DNA from: Campylobacter vicugnae
GTDB lineage: Bacteria; Campylobacterota; Campylobacteria; Campylobacterales; Campylobacteraceae
Assembly (NCBI RefSeq): GCF_002139875.1
Contig: NZ_CP018793.1
Coordinates: 62,001 to 126,000 of the forward strand
DNA length: 64,000 bases
Reading direction: 5' to 3'
The notes under the pieces were generated by a model, which was given only the letters and a program-made list of their open reading frames with translations, was not told where the DNA came from and made no database searches. Positions 57,394 to 64,000 of the stretch are shown one piece after another. How positions within the stretch are numbered: position 1 is the stretch's first letter; the number at the start of each line of letters is the position of its first letter. The position numbers were made by a program, and so were the translations under genes.

Positions 57394-58642
57394 GCTTTCT
57401 ATCTTTTTTAAAGCGATTAGTAAGATCAATTTTTTTAACTAAATTTATTTTAACAGGTACTTTATATCTCTCTAGCTTAGCTTTGCAGTGAGATTTAATG
57501 AGCGCTTTGGTGTCATCTTTATTTAGAGTGCTTACTACATCGCATACTACCATTTCTCCAGTGATTAAAGATGGCTTAGAATATACTATCACATCACTAA
57601 TTTGTTCAAGTTCCATTATGCAAGTCTCAATCTCACAGGCTAAAAGCTTATTGCCAACTACATTAATTAGCTCCTTGCTTCTACCTAAAATTTGCAAAAA
57701 ACCATCCTTGTCAATATCAACTAAATCCCCGCTATCAAACCACTGATTGATATTTTCATCGTGATTTAAATAGCCTAAAAACATAGTATCAGATCTTAAA
57801 AATAGCCTTCCATCTACAATCTTATACTCATTTGGATCAAGCTTAAAGCGTGTTGAGCTTGAGGATTTGGATATAGTGCGTAGTATTCCAGTCTCGCTAG
57901 TGCCAAAAGTTTGAATAAATTTAAGATTTTTAAATGTTGATTTTAATCTTTTTAGTAGGTTTTGATTCATGCGTTCAGTGCCGTAAGTTATCAGCCTTAA
58001 AGAGCTTAAATCATAATTTTGATACTCCTTGCTAATTAATAATAAATTTAAAAAGCTTGGAGTAGTTGGCAATATATTGACTTTAAATTTTTCTATACTT
58101 TTGCATATATTTTGCGGGGTAAAATCTTTTGCTATGACAAGAGTAGAGCCACTTATGAGTCCAGCAAGTAGGCTATTTATCCCACCAATATGATCAAAAA
58201 GCAAAAATAGCAAAACTCTTAAATTTCGCTCTTTTTTATCTTTATGACTATTAATTAATCTGCTTAAATCATGCAATATCGCCTTTGGCTTGCCTAAAGT
58301 AGCACTAGAAAATAGTATTAATCCATTTTTATTTTTAAGTTTGTTATTTATAGGATTTGAGGTTTTTAGATCTATTATTTTGCGATCTAAAGTGATGAGT
58401 TTGTGAGCATTAGAGCTATCTAGATAGCTTTTGGTATGCGCTATATTTGGTATCATTGCTATAGTGTTTTGATTTAGATAAAGAGCGATAAATAAAGCGA
58501 TATTATCAAAGCTATATTTTCCATAAATTGCTATAATTTGATTGCTATTTTCATCTATATTATTGCTATTTTTTAACTCTTTTGCAATTTTTATTATAAG
58601 ATTTGTAATTCTTGATTGCACTGCCACCCCCCCCCTATGCAT
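57386..58642 (-). CDS. ANL-superfamily AMP-ligase with a G9 tract at its start
   Basis: Adenylate-forming enzyme that activates a carboxylic or amino acid. The 418-residue product has LILFSSATLGKPKAILHD (A3 motif, with Ala where most enzymes have Gly), TFGTSETG (A5), WFDSGDLVDIDKDGFLQILGRSKELI (A7/A8, shown in part) and a C-terminal domain ending KKDRK. No acyl carrier protein gene is adjacent. The start ATG at 58642 leads into MHRGGVAV, where nine G residues supply codons 3-6; G9 is in frame and G8 or G10 stop early. It lacks a clear ribosome binding site. Confidence 0.8.
   Translation of the reverse strand: MHRGGVAVQSRITNLIIKIAKELKNSNNIDENSNQIIAIYGKYSFDNIALFIALYLNQNTIAMIPNIAHTKSYLDSSNAHKLITLDRKIIDLKTSNPINNKLKNKNGLILFSSATLGKPKAILHDLSRLINSHKDKKERNLRVLLFLLFDHIGGINSLLAGLISGSTLVIAKDFTPQNICKSIEKFKVNILPTTPSFLNLLLISKEYQNYDLSSLRLITYGTERMNQNLLKRLKSTFKNLKFIQTFGTSETGILRTISKSSSSTRFKLDPNEYKIVDGRLFLRSDTMFLGYLNHDENINQWFDSGDLVDIDKDGFLQILGRSKELINVVGNKLLACEIETCIMELEQISDVIVYSKPSLITGEMVVCDVVSTLNKDDTKALIKSHCKAKLERYKVPVKINLVKKIDLTNRFKKDRKLR
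58627..58635 (-). repeat. G9 tract (C9 on plus) in the AMP-ligase gene
   Basis: Nine G residues beginning eight bases into the reading frame, in the in-frame register as sequenced. Confidence 0.9.
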
Positions 58643-58729
58643 TTTAAAAAGCGTAAAAATTTGCTAAAATTTTACTAAATTTAACCTTTGTATATGTTAA
58701 AATAATAAAAATCAACAAAAGGTATCAAT

Positions 58730-59602
58730 ATGCAAAATATAGTTATATTTGGCACTGGAGCAGCTGGTAGAGCGATATATAGAGCTTTAAAAGATGAGTT
58801 TAATATAGTTGCATTTATAGATAATAATCCTAATAAACAAGGCACAAAATATTGCGATATAGAGATTTATAGCGTGCAAAATGTGGTAAATCTTAAATTT
58901 GATTATGTATATTTGGGTGGAATTTGGGCTGATGAGATGGAGGCTCAACTCTTAAATTTAATAGATAAAAGTAAGATAAAAGTTTTAGATGAAAAGGATA
59001 TATCATTTTCTACTCCATCTCGTCAGGTAGCTACTGATGAGATTATGAGAGTGCTCGATGGCTATTTTAAAGAGATTAAAATGGACTATTTTTTGTGTAA
59101 TTCTGCCCTTATTTCACTGCTTCGTGGTAACTCTTTAAGCGTAGTTAGTGATGTGGATTTATATGTGATGAATTATGCTGATTTGGAGTATTTAGCCAGA
59201 GAGCTTCCGCATTTTTTAGGTAGTGAATATAAGCTAAATTTACGCTATGTCAAAGGCGACGCAGCTGTAAGAACAGATGGCCAGATTAAGCGAATTTGTA
59301 TCACAAATAATCTATTAGAGAGTATTGTTATAGATATTGGTCTATTTGATGAGTATGAAAATTTTATGGTGTGCGATTATGATGATGGGAGATATTTTTA
59401 TTTTCCAAAGGAGATTTTTGAAGGCGGATTTACTAGGCTTGAGTATATGGGTTTTGAGCTAAATGTATTAAAGCATTATAATGAGTATTTAGAGTTTATG
59501 TATGGTAAAAATTACTTAGAAATGCCAAAAAGATTTAGCTCAAATGACTATTTAAATTTAAAAACCAAGGACGAATTAGAAGCACTTATAGCGAGGCAAT
59601 GA
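58730..59602 (+). CDS. Rossmann-domain / LicD-like nucleotidyltransferase-fold fusion
   Basis: A 290-residue two-domain protein. The first 85 or so residues form a Rossmann-type segment (IVIFGTGAAGRAIYRALKDEFNIVAFIDN) like those of PglD and sugar-modifying proteins. The remainder, from about 100, holds a LicD/nucleotidyltransferase-like core with LLRGNSLSVVSDVDLYV (acidic pair at about 143-145), IDIGLFDEY and YFYFPKEIFEGGFTRLEYMGFELNV. LicD proteins move phosphocholine or similar groups to glycans. The substrate is unknown. It is divergent from the AMP-ligase over 87 bases and overlaps the methyltransferase 3' end by 17 bases. Confidence 0.65.
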   Translation: MQNIVIFGTGAAGRAIYRALKDEFNIVAFIDNNPNKQGTKYCDIEIYSVQNVVNLKFDYVYLGGIWADEMEAQLLNLIDKSKIKVLDEKDISFSTPSRQVATDEIMRVLDGYFKEIKMDYFLCNSALISLLRGNSLSVVSDVDLYVMNYADLEYLARELPHFLGSEYKLNLRYVKGDAAVRTDGQIKRICITNNLLESIVIDIGLFDEYENFMVCDYDDGRYFYFPKEIFEGGFTRLEYMGFELNVLKHYNEYLEFMYGKNYLEMPKRFSSNDYLNLKTKDELEALIARQ

Positions 59603-60215
59603 CTCTAATGCAGACGCAGTTTTGCCCTGGTGTTGGGGCAAACTCGCTACTTTCATCAATATCAACAATTTTAAAGCCATTTTGGATTAAATTTGCTTTA
59701 AATATATCTGGGTCTATAAATCTTCTATAATGCCCATCGCTTATAAACTCCCTCTCTCCCACAGCCTTACCAACTCCAAATTTATCATCATTTATACTTC
59801 TAGCTTCTACTACAAAAAGCCCACTAGGCTTGAGTAAATTTTTGACATTTTTTATCAGCCCTAGCTCAGCGATATCATCAATAGCATGTAGCGTAAAACG
59901 GCTATAGCATATATCAAATTTATCTTTTAGGTTAAGTGGCGCAGTAAAATCAGCACAAATCCAGCTAGCTTTTTGGTTTTGTTTTTGCAAATTCTCAATA
60001 GCAATATGCGAACCATCAATAGCTACAACATCAATACCTTTAGCGTTAAAGTATAAAGAATCCCTACCATTACCACAGCCAAATTCGATCAAGCTTGCTT
60101 TGTTTTTATTGCGCAAAAAATTATTAAATATGAATTTAGCAAATTTGCTAGGCTCTTTAATCTCATCGTGTTCTAAGCTATAAAACTCATCCCAATAGGC
60201 ACTATCTCTAAGCAT
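59586..60215 (-). CDS. class I SAM-dependent methyltransferase
   Basis: A 209-residue methyltransferase. Motif I IEFGCGNGRDSLYF near residue 43 and the acidic second strand VVAIDGSHIAIENL follow an N-terminal YWDEFYS region; FDICYSRFTLHAID is motif IV and the C-terminal FCPGVGANS-like segment reads EFAPTPGQNCVCIRVIA. The pattern is close to tellurite-resistance/TehB-like and thiol/sugar methyltransferases, and the substrate is unknown. The frame opens at 60230; ATG 60215 overlaps the dgkA stop region. Confidence 0.78.
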   Translation of the reverse strand: MLRDSAYWDEFYSLEHDEIKEPSKFAKFIFNNFLRNKNKASLIEFGCGNGRDSLYFNAKGIDVVAIDGSHIAIENLQKQNQKASWICADFTAPLNLKDKFDICYSRFTLHAIDDIAELGLIKNVKNLLKPSGLFVVEARSINDDKFGVGKAVGEREFISDGHYRRFIDPDIFKANLIQNGFKIVDIDESSEFAPTPGQNCVCIRVIASL

Positions 60216-60570
60216 CAAAAACCATCCCAAATATTATCACACCCCAGCATAAAACAGCACTACTAATAGCTATAAATACAGCTGCACTCCCGCAATCTTT
60301 GGCGATTTTGGCTAAAGGGTGAAAATCTGGAGTGATGATATCCACGCAAGCCTCAATAGCGCTATTTACGCACTCCATAGCAAGGATAAAAAGCAAGCTT
60401 ACCCCAAGTATAATCTGCTCTATACCACTAAGTGGCAAAAACCAAATAGCTATAAATAAGGGTATAATGATAAATAGCTCAATTCTAAATGAGTGTTCAT
60501 TTTTTACCATCGCTTTTAAGCCGCTTAATGCGTATATTGTATTGCTATAAAAGTGGTATTTAGGTTTCAT
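60208..60570 (-). CDS. dgkA: diacylglycerol kinase DgkA
   Basis: Small trimeric inner-membrane kinase that returns diacylglycerol to phosphatidic acid. The 120-residue product has three membrane helices (about 32-50, 53-70, 95-115), the motif AMECVNSAIEACVD near residue 65-78 and HPLAKIAKDCGSAAVFI near 86-102, the catalytic residues of the family. The frame opens at 60591, but ATG 60570 follows TAAGGATAAAA and is preferred. It overlaps the methyltransferase by eight bases. Confidence 0.94.
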   Translation of the reverse strand: MKPKYHFYSNTIYALSGLKAMVKNEHSFRIELFIIIPLFIAIWFLPLSGIEQIILGVSLLFILAMECVNSAIEACVDIITPDFHPLAKIAKDCGSAAVFIAISSAVLCWGVIIFGMVFDA

Positions 60571-60634
60571 TTTTATCCTTAGGATATGCAAATTTGCTAA
60601 ATTATATCTTTATTTTTTAAATTTTGCTTTTAAA

Positions 60635-61759
60635 TTATTTAGGATCATCTGTAAATGGATTGTTCTTATAGATTATAAAATACCTTCCACTAAACATCAA
60701 AAAGACAAGACCTACAAAAATAGCTGGCACTGTAATGTAAAAACTATCCCAAAAATCTGATAAAAATACCCTAGAAATCACTGCTATAAATAAAAACCCA
60801 AGCCCCATTTTGCCACATATTGGCAGATTTAAAACAACTTGACCACTATGGCGAAGAGATGATACATTAAAGATAAAAAATACAAACCCAAGAAGAGTCC
60901 AAATAGTAATCCCGTGCAAAATCTTGCTACTAAAATCAAGCCCTAAAAGCAAATTTAATCCAAAAGCGCTATATAAAATCCCACTACCTAAAAGTAAAAT
61001 ATAGTAAATCAATGTATAATGCACACTAAGAAAGAATTTATAGTGCCATTGAGCTAGCAAACTAAGAGTGATAAGCCCAGCTCCAAAAGCTATAAATCCT
61101 TGTGTTTCTAAATTTAAATTTAAAAGAGTCGCATAAGCTAAAGTAATAATTGATAAAAATGATATATTTTTTAAAATTGGATTTGGAATAAATGTATATG
61201 TATTATTATCTTTGCCAAATTTTTTATCAAGTGCAAGATTGCCAAGCGTCATACTAACTCTAAAACCAATTAAAATAATTCCAGCTACATAGCAGTGCAA
61301 AAGCGCATAAGAGTTAAGCCCATAAAATAGCCCTAAAATTTCAACCAAAGTGATACTAAATAGCAAAAAGATTAAGGCAAAATTATCATAATTTTTACCT
61401 AAAATAAGCCAAAAAGATACAACTAAAGCTAAAAAACTCCAAAAAATAGCTATAAAAATATGCCCATTAAATCCTAAAATTTGAGATATTAAAGCTAAAA
61501 TTAAAATGAGAAATCCACTTATACTATAACTCATTAAACTTTTTTTATAATTAGCCCAATCAGGCACAGCAGTAAATAAAAATCCGCAAAAAGCTGCAGC
61601 ACAAAAAAGCTCTAAAAATATAAATTGATGAAAAGATATAAAATCCCCAATCCTAAATATCAAAACCAAAGCACCAAAAATTGCTAAAATACCAGCAAAA
61701 ATATAGTATATTCTCATCGGATGAGCAAAAAAATCATAAATCAAACTATCTTTAATCAA
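60635..61759 (-). CDS. nnrS: NnrS family membrane protein
   Basis: Polytopic membrane protein tied to nitric-oxide tolerance in several proteobacteria. The 374-residue product has about 12 helices and NnrS features: FFAHPMRIYYIFAG at the N-terminus, LHCYVAGIILIGFRVSMTLGN near 165-185, LHGITIWTLLGFVFFIFN and SLRHSGQ near 310. The frame opens at 61789, but the TTG at 61759 follows AAGGGAG and starts closer to the family beginning. It overlaps the ABC ATPase gene by eight bases. Confidence 0.85.
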   Translation of the reverse strand: MIKDSLIYDFFAHPMRIYYIFAGILAIFGALVLIFRIGDFISFHQFIFLELFCAAAFCGFLFTAVPDWANYKKSLMSYSISGFLILILALISQILGFNGHIFIAIFWSFLALVVSFWLILGKNYDNFALIFLLFSITLVEILGLFYGLNSYALLHCYVAGIILIGFRVSMTLGNLALDKKFGKDNNTYTFIPNPILKNISFLSIITLAYATLLNLNLETQGFIAFGAGLITLSLLAQWHYKFFLSVHYTLIYYILLLGSGILYSAFGLNLLLGLDFSSKILHGITIWTLLGFVFFIFNVSSLRHSGQVVLNLPICGKMGLGFLFIAVISRVFLSDFWDSFYITVPAIFVGLVFLMFSGRYFIIYKNNPFTDDPK

Positions 61760-62441
61760 AGTATATTCTCCCTTTAAATTCACTATCAAATAGCGATTTA
61801 ATCATATTTTCGTCCAAATTTTCTTGAGTAATTTGTAGTGATTTTTCTATATTCATTCCATATCTTGATAAAAATATAATTCTATTAGAAATCTTACACG
61901 CTTCATACACATCATGAGTAACTAATATTACACTAATACCGCTATTTTTGGCTATTGATTTTAATTTGTTAATTAGTATTTCTCGCATAGCAAAATCAAG
62001 CCCACTAAAAGGCTCATCAAGTAGCATTAAATCAGCACCTACAACAATAGCTCTAATAAATGCTACTCTAGCTCTCATACCGCCACTTAGCTCTTTTGGA
62101 TATCTGCTTGCTTCTTGCTTGCTAATGCCTAGCTCTTCAAGCATAGAATAGATCTGGTTTGGATCTGGCTTTTGCATTACTATGGCGATATTTTCATAGG
62201 CATTAAGACTCTCAAAAAGTCTATGCTCTTGAAACATATAGGCTATTTTTTTACATATTTTTATCTTTCCATCATTTGGCTTTAAAAGTCCGCTAATAAC
62301 TCTTAAAAATGTACTTTTACCACATCCACTTGGACCAAAAAGCGTAACAATCTCGCCTTTTTTAACATTTAAACTAAAATTTTTTATAATCTCTTTTTGA
62401 GCTATATGGTAGCTTAAATTCTCAACACTTAAAACACCCAT
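61752..62441 (-). CDS. ABC transporter ATP-binding protein (NitT/TauT type)
   Basis: A 229-residue ATPase subunit of an importer. Walker A GPSGCGKST is at 36-44, the Q-loop is in AYMFQEHRLFE, the signature is LSGGMRARVAFIRA, Walker B is LMLLDEPFSGLD and the switch histidine is in ILVTHDVYEA. It is operonic with the permease (shared base at 62441) and the substrate-binding protein. The neighbouring nnrS suggests a role in nitrogen-oxide metabolism, but similar transporters carry taurine, sulfonates or thiamine precursors. Confidence 0.93.
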   Translation of the reverse strand: MGVLSVENLSYHIAQKEIIKNFSLNVKKGEIVTLFGPSGCGKSTFLRVISGLLKPNDGKIKICKKIAYMFQEHRLFESLNAYENIAIVMQKPDPNQIYSMLEELGISKQEASRYPKELSGGMRARVAFIRAIVVGADLMLLDEPFSGLDFAMREILINKLKSIAKNSGISVILVTHDVYEACKISNRIIFLSRYGMNIEKSLQITQENLDENMIKSLFDSEFKGRIYFD

Positions 62442-63241
62442 TAGTTCTCCTTAATCCAAGGCAAAAATATAATATTAATAGGTTTTATAACAAGAAAATT
62501 AAAAAGCAAAATTATCCCTATCATAATAACTACATAAGCCAAAACCTCAGTAGTATCAAGGTAGGCTCTAGCATCAGCTATCTTAGCTCCTACGCCATCA
62601 CTAGCACCAAGAAGCTCGGCCATTATTGCTATTTTAACCCCCATAGCTGTTATGATATTTAGCGAATTTAAAAGATAGGGTAAGATATGCGGTAGATAGT
62701 AGGCTTTTAATCTTTTGATTAAATTTAATCTATAAGCTATACAAACCTCATTTAGTCTATTATCAAGCGTAATTACACTTAGCATAGAATTAGCAAAACT
62801 CAAAGGAAAAATTGCTATAAATACAGTAAAAATCACACTCATATCTCCAAACTCAAACCAAAACAGAGCCAAAACAATCCATATAATCGGTGGCATAGCT
62901 AAAAATATATCCATCAGCGGTTTAAAAATTTTGGCTAAGGTTTTAAAACTACCTGCAATTACGCCCAAAACCCACCCAATAATAAAGGCCAAAACTATAC
63001 TAATAGCTGTTCTATATATTGTTAGTGAAATTTGGCTATTGCTACTTGTAATTAGCTCAAATGAACGCTTAAGCACATCAAGTGGAGCTGGTAAGATAAA
63101 ACTACCGCTAAACTCAGAACCGATCTGCCATACGCCTAAAAATATAGCTATAAGTCCAAGTCCGCTAAGCCCTTCAATTAAATAGTTACTAATTTTATGC
63201 AAAGGGCTTAGCTTAATCTCAATTCCATCTTTTATTATCAT
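62441..63241 (-). CDS. ABC transporter permease (NitT/TauT type)
   Basis: A 266-residue membrane subunit with six helices (about 25-45, 80-100, 110-125, 130-150, 205-225, 235-255). The EAA-loop region lies around LNEVCIAYRLNLIKRLKAYYLPHILPYLL near residue 180 (shown in part: YRLNLIKRLKAYYLPHILP), typical of NitT/TauT-type permeases. Co-transcribed with the ATPase (one-base overlap) and the substrate-binding protein (four-base overlap). Confidence 0.9.
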   Translation of the reverse strand: MIIKDGIEIKLSPLHKISNYLIEGLSGLGLIAIFLGVWQIGSEFSGSFILPAPLDVLKRSFELITSSNSQISLTIYRTAISIVLAFIIGWVLGVIAGSFKTLAKIFKPLMDIFLAMPPIIWIVLALFWFEFGDMSVIFTVFIAIFPLSFANSMLSVITLDNRLNEVCIAYRLNLIKRLKAYYLPHILPYLLNSLNIITAMGVKIAIMAELLGASDGVGAKIADARAYLDTTEVLAYVVIMIGIILLFNFLVIKPINIIFLPWIKEN

Positions 63242-64000
63242 AGATATAGCTCTTTACTAGGCATTTTACCTCCTATTAATTTTGGGTTTATATCATAAAT
63301 AATATCAAAAAATAGATCTAAATTTTGAGCGATATCTTGACATCGTTCTACTTTTAAATTCGCATAATTTAGAGCTTCTTTTATTGCTGGTTGCGGGATA
63401 GGAAGGTATTTAGAGCCAAATTGTGCTGCTAGATCAAAACTAGAGTTTATCCATACTAAAGCCTCTTTTAAATCCTTATGAAAGGTATTGAAAAATTCCA
63501 AATTTTCTTGATAAAACTTGCCATTTACTATTAATCCAGCTTGTGGAATTGTAGGAACTTGTTTAAATGTATCAGCCCAAATTTTTTGTATATCTAAAGA
63601 TCGTTTTACATCTACTCCATTTTTCTTAGCTGTTAAGCTCATTGCTGAGGCCATAGGCTCTGATATAAGGATATTATCAAAATCTTTTTTAAAAAACATC
63701 ATCATCGCCTCAGGTGGAGTCTGGACATATGTGATATCGATTTCATTTAAATTTATGCTATTTTTTATACATAATGCTCTAAAGACAATATCTGGCAAAT
63801 CATTTTTAAAGGCCATAATTAGCTTTTTGCCTTCTAAATCTTTTAATGAGTTTAAATTCTCACCCTTGCTAAATATATAGTTTAATCCATTTGTTAAGAT
63901 ATTTAGCATTTTTACATCAAGCCCTTGATTTGCCAAATTTAGCCCTACATTTATAGGTGATGCTGAAAGCAAAAACGAACCACTAGCAAACCCAGCTCTT
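63238..64000 (-). CDS. ABC transporter substrate-binding protein, 5' end cut by window edge
   Basis: The frame stays open to the right edge, so the start and any signal peptide lie outside; at least 253 residues are visible. The visible part has the periplasmic-binding fold of the SsuA/NMT1 type: LNSLKDLEGKKLIMAFKNDLPDIVFRAL (domain 1), PPEAMMMFFKKDFDNILISEP and the hinge QAGLIVNGKFY. It is first in the transporter operon. The ligand is not apparent. Confidence 0.85.
   Translation of the reverse strand, partial: RAGFASGSFLLSASPINVGLNLANQGLDVKMLNILTNGLNYIFSKGENLNSLKDLEGKKLIMAFKNDLPDIVFRALCIKNSINLNEIDITYVQTPPEAMMMFFKKDFDNILISEPMASAMSLTAKKNGVDVKRSLDIQKIWADTFKQVPTIPQAGLIVNGKFYQENLEFFNTFHKDLKEALVWINSSFDLAAQFGSKYLPIPQPAIKEALNYANLKVERCQDIAQNLDLFFDIIYDINPKLIGGKMPSKELYL

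Noticed and set aside
60635-64000. Denitrification island
   Set aside because: nnrS and a NitT/TauT-type transporter alone do not show nitrate or nitric-oxide reduction genes; the transporter ligand is unknown.

Overview
This is a chromosomal window from a member of the genus Campylobacter. Evidence: AT-rich sequence, a complete 16S-tRNA-Ala-23S-5S operon with Campylobacter-type 16S sequence, and gene blocks recalled from C. jejuni (murE-ybaB-PDZ-ispA-tkt, rpsU-ccoG-cmeABC, aroC-rnc-rnhA-TPR-dnaG, bioF/G/C with bioA/D). From memory, the 16S variable regions look like the C. fetus / C. hyointestinalis / C. lanienae group. That placement is an inference, not a database result.

Layout. 1-5913 is a forward housekeeping block: cell wall, pantothenate, nucleoid protein, isoprenoid and pentose-phosphate genes. 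5938-7265 holds a DUF493 gene, moaC, a candidate small RNA, tRNA-Ser(GGA) and rpsU. 7407-15931 holds ccoG, a CmeABC-type RND efflux pump and a CorC/HlyC-type protein. 16152-17670 has a hexapeptide acetyltransferase behind a T17 tract and an unknown convergent gene. 18023-23335 is the rRNA operon. It is followed by a 560-base gene-free stretch with a 10-bp tandem repeat, then an alcohol dehydrogenase, an ArsB-like transporter and a YdjM-like membrane protein.

26816-40035 is a surface-glycan region: a GT8 gene, a tandem mosaic of GT4 and GT2 glycosyltransferases with near-identical duplicated segments, a decayed glycosyltransferase stretch at a G10 tract, a frameshifted motility accessory factor (maf), ubiX, an ATP-grasp ligase, a lipoprotein and a pseA-like gene with a G9 tract. 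40032-46734 is housekeeping: aroC, rnc, rnhA, a TPR protein, dnaG, a PP-loop enzyme and a radical SAM protein.

46906-50168 contains a truncated mdaB-like pseudogene and a two-gene secreted/EF-hand module. The module is bracketed by a perfect 69-bp copy of the 3' end of the adjacent dicarboxylate symporter gene. 50353-54763 is biotin synthesis. 54900-60570 has a PhoX phosphatase, an orphan C10 tract, a GNAT protein, an AMP-ligase with a G9 tract, a Rossmann-LicD-like fusion, a methyltransferase and dgkA. The window ends with nnrS and a NitT/TauT-type ABC transporter running off the edge.

Main themes. Four poly-G/C tracts of 9-10 bases lie between 33.4 and 58.7 kb, three of them inside reading frames for glycan or activation enzymes. 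Register analysis gives specific predictions for what each tract length makes. Several genes are broken by single-base changes (maf, the mdaB remnant, a small ORF at 37.9 kb), which may be real decay or sequence error. The most unusual items are the three-register GT2/GT4 G tract, the G9 tract next to a translationally coupled pseA start, the 69-bp repeat around the EF-hand module, and a candidate small RNA carrying an anti-Shine-Dalgarno sequence. No CRISPR array, prophage, insertion sequence or known defence system was seen.
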